60,303 nt of DNA from Myxococcota bacterium (GTDB taxonomy: Bacteria; Myxococcota_A; UBA796; JAFGLY01), in NCBI GenBank assembly GCA_024276675.1, contig JAJRWT010000085.1, forward strand, positions 1-60,303, read 5' to 3'. Every line of letters starts with the position of its first letter. Position 1 is the first letter of the stretch. The translations under genes and the position numbers were made by a program. The notes under the pieces are model-generated. The model ran no database searches. It saw only the letters and a program-made list of their open reading frames with translations, and had not been told where the DNA came from. Positions 17,182 through 26,370 of this stretch are shown one piece after another.

Positions 17182-18765
17182 ATGCTCCGCCGCACCTTGC
17201 CTGGCACCCTGCTGGTCTTCCTGCACGCATGGGTGCTGCTCTGGTGGATCAGCGCGGACCAGCGCTCGGCGTCGGGCCTGTACCCGGAACACATCTGGCC
17301 CCTGGTGGACGCCATACAGGCATCACTTCCCTACTGTCCGGCGGCCACGCCGGCCCAGGGATGGGTGGAGACGCCGGGGCTGCTGCCATGGCTGGGCGCC
17401 CTGGCTCATGGGCTTGGCCAGGGCAACTCCGACTCGCCCCTGTACCTGGTGGCGGCCATGGCGCTCCTGGCTCAAGCTCTCACCGGGAGCCTGGCGCGGC
17501 GCCTGGGGGGCGACTGGTCCGCGCTTGCCGCCATGGCCATCTTCCCGCTGGTCCCCGCCATCGCGCTGGTGGAACGGCACTGGGGAGTCCTGGGACCAGG
17601 CCTGCTCCTGCTCCCCGGCGCCGGGCTCCTGGCCCTGTCATCCAAGGGCTTCACGCGCCCAGGGCCCAGCCTGGGATTTCTGCTTGTCGCCCTCCTGGGA
17701 GCAGCCTTCTCCTCGCGCCTGACCTTCAACATCTTGATCCTGCTGGCCCTGGCAGGCTGGGCGGCAGGCTGCGTGATGGGGCCTCTTCTGCGGGGTCGGC
17801 ACCTGGACGGTTCCCCGGCGAATCGCTGGAGGGTACTGGCGGGCGCCACGACGCTGGCCATCTGCGTGGGTGTCGCCGCCACGAGCTGGTACTGGGCCAC
17901 CGGCACCTGGGACCGCGCCCTCGACTACTACACCGCCGAGGTTTCCCTGCGGGGCCTGCCATATCCCTGGTGGCACCCGCGTGCGCTCCTCGCCTACCCG
18001 CTCCACATGTTCTGGCGCGGTCTCACACCCTGGCTGGCCATCCCCCTCCTGCCGCTGCTGGTGGCCTGGCTGCTGTGCGGCAAGGCCCGGCTCGAACTGC
18101 TCTTTGCGCTGGGTCTCCCCCTGTCGACCCTCTCGCTGCTGGCCAAGAAGAACTACTACTACCCCTGGTTCCTGCTGCCGCTGCTGCCGCTGCTGGCGGG
18201 AATGGGCTTCCAGGCCATGCGATCCCAGGGGCGTGCGACCCGTTGGCCGGCGGCCCTGTGGCTGGCGTTGATTGTCTGTGTCGGAAGCCTACAACTCGCT
18301 CAACGAACCCTTCCCTGGGTCTTCGCCGGGACCGAAGTGGGCAGGCTCCAATGGCAGGGGGCGGATTCCCACATGGGTGGGACCATGCAGGACTCCGACG
18401 GGGACATGGTCCTGGCTCCCTTTCCCGGTGACTGTCTGACCCGGCACCTCCCCTCCTTGATCCGGCAAGCGCTTTCCGGAGGGTACTGCGAGAGGGGCTG
18501 CACGCTGGCCATCCTGAAGGAGGGCGACCTCAGGGTGGACATCCCGGAGCTGGCCCTCAGGCTGGCGGGAGAAGAACCATGCCTGGCACTGACGGATGGG
18601 GCATCCCGGAACACCGATGTGCTCATGTGGCTGGCCAGGAACGGCCCGGACGGCCACGACTCCCACGGCGCAGCGTCACTTGTCGGCCCCCACCCGTTCA
18701 GCACCATCCGCCGGAGCGACGTCTGTGGAGTGAGCGTGGAGCTGGCACTGCGCGGGGGAGACTGA
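17182..18765 (+). CDS. Multi-pass membrane protein, GT-C glycosyltransferase-like
   Basis: The protein (~527 residues from ATG 17182; a GTG at 17122 would add 20 Thr-rich residues and overlap the previous gene) has an N-terminal Arg-flanked helix, a loop with SADQRSASGLYPEHIW, about 11 more helices, a positively charged YYYPWF-containing segment near 330, and a C-terminal soluble domain of ~130 residues. This is the general layout of GT-C/PMT-like glycosyltransferases. No strong Shine-Dalgarno is visible at either start, so translation may be coupled to the preceding gene. Confidence 0.6.
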   Translation: MLRRTLPGTLLVFLHAWVLLWWISADQRSASGLYPEHIWPLVDAIQASLPYCPAATPAQGWVETPGLLPWLGALAHGLGQGNSDSPLYLVAAMALLAQALTGSLARRLGGDWSALAAMAIFPLVPAIALVERHWGVLGPGLLLLPGAGLLALSSKGFTRPGPSLGFLLVALLGAAFSSRLTFNILILLALAGWAAGCVMGPLLRGRHLDGSPANRWRVLAGATTLAICVGVAATSWYWATGTWDRALDYYTAEVSLRGLPYPWWHPRALLAYPLHMFWRGLTPWLAIPLLPLLVAWLLCGKARLELLFALGLPLSTLSLLAKKNYYYPWFLLPLLPLLAGMGFQAMRSQGRATRWPAALWLALIVCVGSLQLAQRTLPWVFAGTEVGRLQWQGADSHMGGTMQDSDGDMVLAPFPGDCLTRHLPSLIRQALSGGYCERGCTLAILKEGDLRVDIPELALRLAGEEPCLALTDGASRNTDVLMWLARNGPDGHDSHGAASLVGPHPFSTIRRSDVCGVSVELALRGGD

Positions 18766-18936
18766 AAAACCGCCGTAGTCCATGCCAGGGGTAGCGGCCC
18801 CGGCAGCGGCCGCGACGCGCACCGGCACCGGCGCCGCAGCCCATCGCTCATGTTTCCCCCTGGGCTCCCCACAGGGGCTTGGCCACAGGACAGGGAGCGC
18901 GCTACGTAGGCAGTTCCACGGAAACAGGAGCAAGCC

Positions 18937-21900
18937 ATGCAGAAAGCTGTCATCAAAGCTCTCCCTTCCCCAGCGCACCAGGTCACCAGGATCGTGACCG
19001 CGGCCAGCCTCTTCGATGGCCACGACGCCTCCATCAACCTCATCCGCCGCATCCTCCAGTCATCGGGCGCCGAGGTCATCCACCTGGGGCACAACCGCTC
19101 GGTACGCGATATCGTCGACGCCGCAATCCAGGAAGACGCCCACGCCATCAGCGCCAGCAGCTACCAGGGCGGTCACATGGAGTTCTTCAAATACATGAAA
19201 GACATGCTCCATGAACGGGGAGCGGGGCACATAAAGATCTTCGGCGGCGGCGGCGGCGTCATAGTTCCCGACGAAATACGCGAGCTGCACGCCTACGGCA
19301 TCGAGCGCATCTACAGCCCGGAAGACGGCCGCCGGATGGGCCTGCAGGGCATCATCGATGATCTCCTCTCGCGATGCCAGGCCAACATCCACGGCAATGG
19401 CGGCCTGGACCCCCAGCTCCTGGCCAGTGGTCACACCATGACGGTGGCGCGCATGCTCACACTGGCGGAACTCCAGGCAGACGAGCCCGCCGCCATCCCC
19501 GCCAGAATGGCCAGAGCCGTGGAGCAAGGCGCCACTGCCAGCGATGCCACGGTCATTGGCCTCACCGGCACCGGCGGGGCCGGCAAGTCGTCCTTGAGCG
19601 ACGAGATCGTGCGCCGCTACCTGGCGGACAACCCGCAGCACAGGGTGGCGATCCTGGCGGTGGACCCGTCCCGCAAGCGCACGGGCGGCGCCCTCCTGGG
19701 CGACCGCATCCGCGTGAACTCCCTGGCCAACCCGCGCTGCTTCATGCGCTCCTTCGCCACCAGGGGCCGCAAGGGTGAACTCTCGGAAGCCGTCCAGTCG
19801 GGCATCGACATCTGCAAGGCGGCGGGCTTCAGCCTGGTGTTGGTGGAAACCTCGGGCATCGGCCAGGGCGACTCCGACATCGTGGACGTGGTGGACCTCT
19901 CCCTCTACGTCATGACCCCCGAATACGGCGCCTCCAGCCAACTGGAAAAGATCGACATGTTGGACTTCGCCGACGCCGTGGTGCTCAACAAGTTCGAACG
20001 TCGGGGCGGCGAGGACGCCCTGCGCGACGTCCGCAAGCAGTTCAGGCGCAACCGCATGCTCTTCGACCTCCCGGACCAACAGCTTCCCATCTTCGCCACC
20101 GTGGCCAGCCGTTTCCAGGATCCTGGGGTGAACGCCCTGTATCACTTCCTGCTGGGCAAGCTCCGCCGCCCCTTCACCGGCACATCCCTGGTGGAGGATC
20201 CGGGGCACAGGGTCACGCCGCCGGTCCACGGTATCATCCCCCCCAGCAGGGAGCGCTACCTTGGCGAGATCGCCGAAACCGTCCGGGCCTACCACGCCTG
20301 GGCCGGGGAACAGGCGCGCCTGGCCAACGCCGTGCAAGCCCTGGAGATCTCCATGGAACAGTTGGATGACCACCAGACCAGGCAGCAGCTCGGCCAGCGC
20401 CGCGACAGCCTGGAGGCGGCCATGGATGACAGAGCCCGGGAATGGCTCCGCAAGTGGCCCCGGATCCAGGCCACCTACTCCGGCGACACCTTCACGTACC
20501 GGGTGAGGGATCGCGAGATCAGCCAGCCCCTGTTCCAGGAAAGCCTGTCGCACTCACGGATTCCTCGCGTCGCCCTCCCCCGCTTCGACTCCCGTGGGCA
20601 ACTGCTGCGCTGGGGTCTGCTGGAAAACCTCCCCGGCCATTTCCCCTATACCGCGGGGGTGTTCCCCCTCAAGCGCAGCTTCGAAGACCCAAAGCGCATG
20701 TTTGCCGGCGAGGGGGGCCCGGCACGCACCAACGCCAGGTTCCACTACCTCTGCGCCGCCGAAAAGGCCAAGCGCCTCTCCACGGCCTTCGACAGTGCCA
20801 CCCTGTACGGCCAGGATCCCGACGAACGCCCCGACATCTGGGGCAAGATCGGCGAAAGCGGCGTGTCCGTGCCCCATCTCGACGACATGAAGATCCTCTA
20901 CTCCGGTTTCGACCTCTGCGATCCCCTCACCTCGGTCTCCATGACCATCAACGGACCGGCCCCCATCATGCTTGCCATGTTCATGAACACGGCCATCGAC
21001 CAGCAGGTGGAAAAGTTCAAGGAGCAACACGGCGGCGCCAGTCCCGACCCGGAGCAGGAGGTCCGCATCCGCGCCCACACCCTCTCCGTCGTGCGGGGGA
21101 CCGTCCAGGCCGACATCCTGAAAGAAGACCAGGGGCAGAACACCTGCATCTTCTCCACGGAATTCGCCCTGCGCATGATGGGCGACATCCAGCAGTTCTT
21201 CGTGGAAAACCAGGTGCGCAACTACTACTCGGTCTCCATCAGCGGCTACCACATCGCCGAGGCCGGGGCCAACCCCATCACCCAGCTCGCCCTCACCCTG
21301 GCCAACGGCCTGACCTACGTGGAGTACTACCTGGCCCGCGGCATGAGCATCGACGACTTCGCCCCCAACTTCTCGTTCTTCTTCTCGGTGGGCCTTGAGC
21401 CCGAGTACACGGTCATGGGCAGGGTGGCCCGCAGGATATGGGCCATAGTCATGGACCGCAAGTATGGCGGCGGCTCCCGAAGCCAGAAGCTCAAGTACCA
21501 CATCCAGACCTCCGGGCGCTCGCTCCATGCCCGCGAGATCCAGTTCAACGACATCCGCACCACTCTCCAGGCCTTGCTGGCCTGGTTCGACAACTGCAAC
21601 AGCCTGCACACCAACGCCTACGACGAAGCGGTCACCACCCCCACCGAAGAATCCGTGCGCCGAGCCATGGCCATCCAGCTCATCATCTCCAGGGAATACG
21701 GCATCACCAAGAACGAAAACCCCCTCCAGGGCTCCTTTATCGTGGATGAACTCACCGACCTGGTGGAAGAGGCCGTGCTCCGCGAGTTCGAACACATAGA
21801 CCGCAGGGGCGGCGTACTGGGCGCCATGGAAACCCTGTACCAGAGGGGCAAGATACAAGACGAATCCCTCTACTACGAGCACCGCAAGCACGACGGCTCC

Positions 21901-22203
21901 TACCCCATCGTAGGCATCAACACCTTCCAGGATCCCGCCACCATGACCGGTGACTGGGAACCCGCCCCCCTTGAACTCACGCGCGCCAAGCCCCAGGAAA
22001 AAGACGCCCAGATAGCCGCGCTTCGCGCTTTCCAGGCCGCCCACGCCAGCGAAGCCCCGGACGCCCTGCAACAGCTCCGGAAGGTGGCGGTCGAAGGCGG
22101 CAACCTGTTCGCCGAACTCATGAAGACCGTACGAGTGGCCAGCCTGGGACAGATAACCGGGGCCCTGTTCCAGGTAGGCGGGGAGTACAGGCGCAACCTG
22201 TAG
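18937..22203 (+). CDS. icmF: Fused isobutyryl-CoA mutase (IcmF)
   Basis: A 1088-residue single-chain adenosylcobalamin mutase. The order is a B12-binding domain (about 15-145, with SLFDGHDASIN at 25-35, where His29 should be the lower cobalt ligand), a MeaB-like G-protein chaperone domain (about 200-480, P-loop GTGGAGKSS at 211-219), and the TIM-barrel substrate domain to the end (YSGFDLCDPLTSVSM, then DILKEDQGQNTCIFSTEFAL). This fused order is diagnostic of IcmF, which interconverts isobutyryl-CoA and n-butyryl-CoA or related acyl-CoAs and carries its own GTPase chaperone. The Ser in DGHDAS, where DxHxxG has Gly, fits the IcmF branch, where Ala is common. The start has AGGAG 6 nt upstream. 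Confidence 0.95.
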   Translation: MQKAVIKALPSPAHQVTRIVTAASLFDGHDASINLIRRILQSSGAEVIHLGHNRSVRDIVDAAIQEDAHAISASSYQGGHMEFFKYMKDMLHERGAGHIKIFGGGGGVIVPDEIRELHAYGIERIYSPEDGRRMGLQGIIDDLLSRCQANIHGNGGLDPQLLASGHTMTVARMLTLAELQADEPAAIPARMARAVEQGATASDATVIGLTGTGGAGKSSLSDEIVRRYLADNPQHRVAILAVDPSRKRTGGALLGDRIRVNSLANPRCFMRSFATRGRKGELSEAVQSGIDICKAAGFSLVLVETSGIGQGDSDIVDVVDLSLYVMTPEYGASSQLEKIDMLDFADAVVLNKFERRGGEDALRDVRKQFRRNRMLFDLPDQQLPIFATVASRFQDPGVNALYHFLLGKLRRPFTGTSLVEDPGHRVTPPVHGIIPPSRERYLGEIAETVRAYHAWAGEQARLANAVQALEISMEQLDDHQTRQQLGQRRDSLEAAMDDRAREWLRKWPRIQATYSGDTFTYRVRDREISQPLFQESLSHSRIPRVALPRFDSRGQLLRWGLLENLPGHFPYTAGVFPLKRSFEDPKRMFAGEGGPARTNARFHYLCAAEKAKRLSTAFDSATLYGQDPDERPDIWGKIGESGVSVPHLDDMKILYSGFDLCDPLTSVSMTINGPAPIMLAMFMNTAIDQQVEKFKEQHGGASPDPEQEVRIRAHTLSVVRGTVQADILKEDQGQNTCIFSTEFALRMMGDIQQFFVENQVRNYYSVSISGYHIAEAGANPITQLALTLANGLTYVEYYLARGMSIDDFAPNFSFFFSVGLEPEYTVMGRVARRIWAIVMDRKYGGGSRSQKLKYHIQTSGRSLHAREIQFNDIRTTLQALLAWFDNCNSLHTNAYDEAVTTPTEESVRRAMAIQLIISREYGITKNENPLQGSFIVDELTDLVEEAVLREFEHIDRRGGVLGAMETLYQRGKIQDESLYYEHRKHDGSYPIVGINTFQDPATMTGDWEPAPLELTRAKPQEKDAQIAALRAFQAAHASEAPDALQQLRKVAVEGGNLFAELMKTVRVASLGQITGALFQVGGEYRRNL

Positions 22204-22218
22204 CGGCTCCCCGCTGGC

Positions 22219-22236
22219 CGGGCAGGACTCTGCCCG
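22219..22236. terminator. Hairpin after icmF
   Basis: CGGGCAG-GACT-CTGCCCG forms a perfect 7-bp stem with a 4-nt loop 16 nt after the icmF stop. No T-run follows, so it is at best a weak or Rho-assisted terminator, or an mRNA-stabilising hairpin before the next gene. Confidence 0.35.
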
Positions 22237-22266
22237 CCGCCGGCCCGATGCCAACTAGAGCCCAAC

Positions 22267-23310
22267 GTGGAGCGACCCATGCTTTGTTTCCAGGTGGAAG
22301 GCGCCTTCGGGCTGGAAAACCTGCGGGAGCGCGAGCTGCCGGAACCCGTGCCGGGGCCTGGGCAGGTGCTGGTCCAGGTGAGAGCCGCCTCCCTCAACTT
22401 CCGCGACCTGCTCATGGTCCGCGGCCACTACGACCCCCGTCTTCCCCTCCCCCTCATACCCCTCTCCGACGGGGTGGGTCGCGTGGTTGCGCTGGGGCCT
22501 GGCGTGGAAGGGTACGACATCGGGGAGCGGGTCTGTCCCACCTTCTCTCCCACCTGGATTGCGGGAGCACCAGGCCCCTCCGCCCTGCGCCTCACCCGCG
22601 GAGGCCTGGTCTCCGGGATGCTGGCGGAGCTGGTGGTGGTGGACCAGCACGCCCTGGTGAGGCCCCCACCCTACCTGGACGACTTCCAGGCGGCCACCCT
22701 GCCCTGCGCTGCCCTCACGGCATGGAGCGCGCTGGTAACCCACGGCAACGTGAAGGCCGGCGACACCGTGCTCACACTGGGCAGCGGCGGAGTGTCCATC
22801 TTCGCCATACAGTTGGCTCGGCTCCTGGGGGCGCGGGTGGTGGCCACCACCTCCGGGCAGGAAAAGGCGAAAAGGCTACGGCGCCTGGGAGCAGATCACG
22901 TGATCCTCTACACCCGGGACCAGCAATGGGGCCGCACCGTGCGCGACTGGAGTGATGGCGGCGTGGACCTGGTGGTGGAAGTGGGGGGCGCCGGCACCCT
23001 GGCCCAGTCCCTGAAGGCGGTGGCCCCCGGGGGCACCGTGGCCATGATCGGTGTGCTCTCCGGAGTGAGCCGGCCCATCAACCTGCTGCCCGTACTCATG
23101 AACCAGGTGCGGGTGCAGGGAGTCTTCGTGGGGCACCGCCAGGCCTTCCGGGACATGTGCCGTGCCCTGGACCATCACCGGCTCATTCCCGTCATAGACA
23201 GGATCTTCCCTCTGAACAACGCACCGGAGGCCTTCCGTTACATGGCCAGCGGAGCCCACATTGGCAAGATCTGCATCGACATGGGCAAACAATCGACCCC
23301 AGAAATTTGA
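22267..23310 (+). CDS. MDR-family NAD(P)-dependent oxidoreductase (zinc-free type)
   Basis: The 347-residue protein has the GroES-like N-terminal domain (SLNFRDLLMVRGHYD, about 43-57) and a Rossmann domain with LTLGSGGVSIFAIQLAR (about 178-194). It lacks the Cys/His set of zinc alcohol dehydrogenases and so fits the quinone oxidoreductase / enoyl reductase-like MDR branch. The substrate is unknown; its position after icmF suggests a role with acyl-CoA or short-chain metabolites, which is inference. The start is GTG at 22267 or ATG at 22279. Confidence 0.82.
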   Translation: MERPMLCFQVEGAFGLENLRERELPEPVPGPGQVLVQVRAASLNFRDLLMVRGHYDPRLPLPLIPLSDGVGRVVALGPGVEGYDIGERVCPTFSPTWIAGAPGPSALRLTRGGLVSGMLAELVVVDQHALVRPPPYLDDFQAATLPCAALTAWSALVTHGNVKAGDTVLTLGSGGVSIFAIQLARLLGARVVATTSGQEKAKRLRRLGADHVILYTRDQQWGRTVRDWSDGGVDLVVEVGGAGTLAQSLKAVAPGGTVAMIGVLSGVSRPINLLPVLMNQVRVQGVFVGHRQAFRDMCRALDHHRLIPVIDRIFPLNNAPEAFRYMASGAHIGKICIDMGKQSTPEI

Positions 23311-23503
23311 CCCAGCGGCACGGCGTGGCAGGGTTCCAGCGTTTCGGGCCAGGAATCCACCCGAGCTGGATGCAGCAGGACCTGGAGTGTCATCTCCCGT
23401 GCCGTGGTTCATCACCTGCTCAACCCGGTTAGCTCTCGGCCATTCCGGCTGACCCCGTTGAATGGACGGGCCTGGCCTCCGAGCGCATAGTGCCTATCAA
23501 AAG

Positions 23504-23532
23504 TTGACTGTTGCCCTTTTCATGTGTACGCT
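23504..23532 (+). promoter_or_regulatory. Candidate sigma-70-type promoter
   Basis: TTGACT (23504-23509) and TACGCT (23527-23532) are separated by exactly 17 nt in a locally AT-richer stretch. It points at the alpha/beta hydrolase lipoprotein gene whose ATG is at 23607, giving a leader of about 70 nt. The -35 is near consensus and the -10 matches less well. The rest of 23311-23606 holds nothing else I can identify. Confidence 0.45.
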
Positions 23533-23606
23533 TCGACCGGACCTTCCTGCCCATGGCGCTCTCGGTGGACCATGGACCACGTGATTGGAAAGCGAGAGAT
23601 ACCGCA

Positions 23607-24698
23607 ATGAAAGCCAGTCCAGAAAAGCTTCTCTTTCCTGTGATCCTTGTTGGCCTGACCTGTGCAGGGCTTTCCTGCTCCGACGGCTCTGGGAACAAGA
23701 CAGACAACGACACCAGCACCGCCAGCGACTCGTCCCATGGCCAGGACGACAGCGCTCAAGGGTCAGAGGACTATCCGAACATGGACTCCTGTCGCCAGTG
23801 GATAACGGAAAACCACCAGAGCGCCTACGAGCCCAACGGCTGCTGGACCCTGGGCAATGATTCTCCCGAAGAAAAAGCCAAGTACTGGAACGATTATCTC
23901 AGCAGGTATTCCGACCTGGAAGGGGGAATTGGTGGTGTCATCCCCCTTGGCGACAATCGCTTCTACGCCGTATGGATCCCCGATGACTGGGACACCCTGG
24001 ACCAGCCCCGCAGCCTGGTGGTTGGAATGCACGGAAGCTCGGGCTGCATTGTCACCGTGTTCGAAAAGCTGTACGAATACACCGGGAACAGCCGCAAGTA
24101 CGCCATCGTGGTGCTGGAGTGGATGGGAGCAACCTACAACAAAGCCATTGACGACTTTGAAACCCTTGTATACGACGACTACGACACGGCTGACACCATC
24201 TTCTCAGAGATCCAGACAATCATGAACGACCTCACCGGCAACTGCCCCTTCGACGGCGTCTCACCAGTGCTCTACGGCTTCTCGTGGGGCTCGGCCAGGA
24301 GCTTCCAGGTCTCCGCCTGCGACACATTCAACAAGTCAAACACCGGCACGCAGGTTTTCAACGCCTACATCAACGACTCCGGAACCGGACCCTACTTCGA
24401 CAACGATGGATGGTGCTGGGAAGACCTGAACAGCGTCGACTACATGAACAGTCATTTCTGGCTCTTCTGCGGGACGGCAGACAACGACGGTCGCATATGC
24501 GAGGAGATGGAAGAAGCTGTTGAACGTATAGAAGACGCCACCGGCATCGTGGACGAATTCTACAAGGAAGAAGGCCGAGGCCACGGCATCTTCTCCCTGG
24601 ATGGAAGCGAGCATTCGGCCGAGTCGCCTTCTGACGCCCAGGTAGCCATGTTCGACTACATAGATTCCGTCGCCGCGGAAGCCAGCGCCGAGAAGTAG
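23607..24698 (+). CDS. Secreted lipoprotein, alpha/beta hydrolase fold
   Basis: From ATG 23607 the product (~363 residues) has a lipoprotein-type signal (LLFPVILVGLTCAGLSC) followed by a Gly/Asp/Ser/Thr linker. The catalytic domain shows the nucleophile elbow GFSWG (G-x-S-x-G) after a VVGMHGSSGC oxyanion-region motif, a FCGTADNDG segment, and a terminal GRGHGIF that can supply the catalytic His. This fits a secreted esterase or depolymerase of the PHB-depolymerase-like type. The longer open frame upstream overlaps the promoter and is not protein-like. It is first in a run of six secreted lipoproteins. Confidence 0.72.
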   Translation: MKASPEKLLFPVILVGLTCAGLSCSDGSGNKTDNDTSTASDSSHGQDDSAQGSEDYPNMDSCRQWITENHQSAYEPNGCWTLGNDSPEEKAKYWNDYLSRYSDLEGGIGGVIPLGDNRFYAVWIPDDWDTLDQPRSLVVGMHGSSGCIVTVFEKLYEYTGNSRKYAIVVLEWMGATYNKAIDDFETLVYDDYDTADTIFSEIQTIMNDLTGNCPFDGVSPVLYGFSWGSARSFQVSACDTFNKSNTGTQVFNAYINDSGTGPYFDNDGWCWEDLNSVDYMNSHFWLFCGTADNDGRICEEMEEAVERIEDATGIVDEFYKEEGRGHGIFSLDGSEHSAESPSDAQVAMFDYIDSVAAEASAEK

Positions 24699-24774
24699 GT
24701 GGCCGGGTACGCCCCTGGCTCGCTCGAGGAAACCAGGCGGCCATATCCGACTCCTGATGCCCGGGAGATGATCA

Positions 24775-26241
24775 TTGAACAATCCAAGCCACGGCATTGG
24801 CAGGGCAGCGAACATGCGACTTCTCGTGGTCGCCGCACTTCAGAGCCTCCTGGCCTGTTCCCATGAGCAGGGGCCTTTCGACAGCTCAGACATCTTGCAG
24901 GACTCCGCACTCCCACCGGAGCAGCAGGACTCCGCCGGCGAAGAATCCGGCAGTTATGCCGAAGACACATCTGTTCCCGTGGAACTCCACGGACTCAGCG
25001 TGGGGCCCGTGGTGGGAGCTATTGAAGAGAGCCGGGTCCGCGTGATGCTTCGCGTGGACGAACCCTCCACGGTCCGCGTGCTTGCAAGCACGGACCAGGA
25101 GCTGTCCGGTGACCTGCTCTACAGCCAGGAACGCGCCCTTGACCGGGACAGCTATCTCACGGGTATCTTCGAACTCGAAGGGCTGGAGCCGGACACACGC
25201 TACTACTACGGCGTGGAGCAGAACGGGGCCAGGCTTGATCTGGGCACCACTCCCCGCTTTCGCACGGCACCCACCAGCGACTCGCTTCAAGACTTCAGTT
25301 TCGGCATCCTGTCCGATGCCGCCAATGGCCCGGTATCCGGCAACACCACGTTCCAGAGCCTTGCCGCCAAGGAACCCGCCTTTGTCCTACAGATCGGCGA
25401 TCTGGACCACCGCGACCCGGGCAGCACCGTACCCGTTGTGATCGAGAACTGGCGCGCCATGCACCGGGACCAGCTCCGCTTCCTGCCCCAGGGGCAGATC
25501 TTCCAGGAAGAGATCCTGAACCGGTTTCCCCTTTTCCACACCTGGGACGACCACGACTACGGGGCCAACAACGCCGACGGCTCCGCCGCGTGGAAGGCCA
25601 TGGCCACGCAGGCCTTCAAGGAATACTACCCCATGCCAGACCTTCCCAACCCGGAGGCTGGGATCTGGTACCGTTTTCGCTGGGCCCAGGCGGACTTCTT
25701 CATGTTGGATGATCGCTCCCAACGCGACTCGGCACTGGAAAAGGCCGACGATCTCTCCTTGCTGGCTGCCGGCGACATCCCCGACGACCAGAAGAGCTGG
25801 CTGCTGGACGGGTTGCTGGAAAGCACGGCCACCTGGAAGTTCATCATCTCCGGCTCGGTCTGGAACCCCCACAGCAAGACCACCGATAGCTGGTACGAGT
25901 TTCCCAGGGAGCAGCGGGAAATCCTCGACTTCATCAGCGACAACGGCATCTCGGGAGTCGTGGTCATCTCAGGCGACCTGCACTCCGGTGGGGGCATCGA
26001 CGACGGCAGCAACAGCGGCATTCCAGAGATTACCGTTCCCACCTGCAACATGGACGAAACAACCTGCACGGGCCACGATGGCTGCGGGGACTGGAGCGAA
26101 GGCATCTGGGAAGGCAACAGCCCCCAGGGCTTCGCCTACGTGGAGCTTCGATACGATGCAGTGCTCCAGCAGCACCGGGCCGTGCTGCTGACCTTCTCGC
26201 AAGCTGGAAAGGAGCGGCTCCGATACATCGTAACGCCCTGA
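24775..26241 (+). CDS. PhoD-like metallophosphatase lipoprotein
   Basis: This 488-residue protein has a lipobox (ALQSLLAC, Cys about 28) and an Asp/Ser/Glu-rich linker, then a fibronectin-like beta domain (about 60-165) and a PhoD-type phosphatase domain. Metal-binding motifs are IGDLDHRD, FHTWDDHDYGANNADG and ISGDLHSGG. Such enzymes hydrolyse phosphodiesters or monoesters outside the cytoplasm, usually with Fe/Ca cofactors. The start is TTG 24775 with GGGAG about 7 nt upstream, or ATG 24814. It follows the hydrolase gene in the same direction. Confidence 0.85.
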   Translation: MNNPSHGIGRAANMRLLVVAALQSLLACSHEQGPFDSSDILQDSALPPEQQDSAGEESGSYAEDTSVPVELHGLSVGPVVGAIEESRVRVMLRVDEPSTVRVLASTDQELSGDLLYSQERALDRDSYLTGIFELEGLEPDTRYYYGVEQNGARLDLGTTPRFRTAPTSDSLQDFSFGILSDAANGPVSGNTTFQSLAAKEPAFVLQIGDLDHRDPGSTVPVVIENWRAMHRDQLRFLPQGQIFQEEILNRFPLFHTWDDHDYGANNADGSAAWKAMATQAFKEYYPMPDLPNPEAGIWYRFRWAQADFFMLDDRSQRDSALEKADDLSLLAAGDIPDDQKSWLLDGLLESTATWKFIISGSVWNPHSKTTDSWYEFPREQREILDFISDNGISGVVVISGDLHSGGGIDDGSNSGIPEITVPTCNMDETTCTGHDGCGDWSEGIWEGNSPQGFAYVELRYDAVLQQHRAVLLTFSQAGKERLRYIVTP

Positions 26242-26370
26242 CAGACTGACTCACCTGGATGGAGCAACGACGGACAAAGCTCTGTATCACTGTTTCCCCA
26301 GCGTGTTCCTGTCTGTTGGTTCAACGCAAACGCAATTACGACGATCCTTCAATCAACTGCTGGAGCGCGC

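Noticed and set aside
20554..22254. 566-residue open frame antisense to icmF
   Set aside because: Gly/Val/Leu-rich composition with no motif. It mirrors the GC-rich third positions of icmF.
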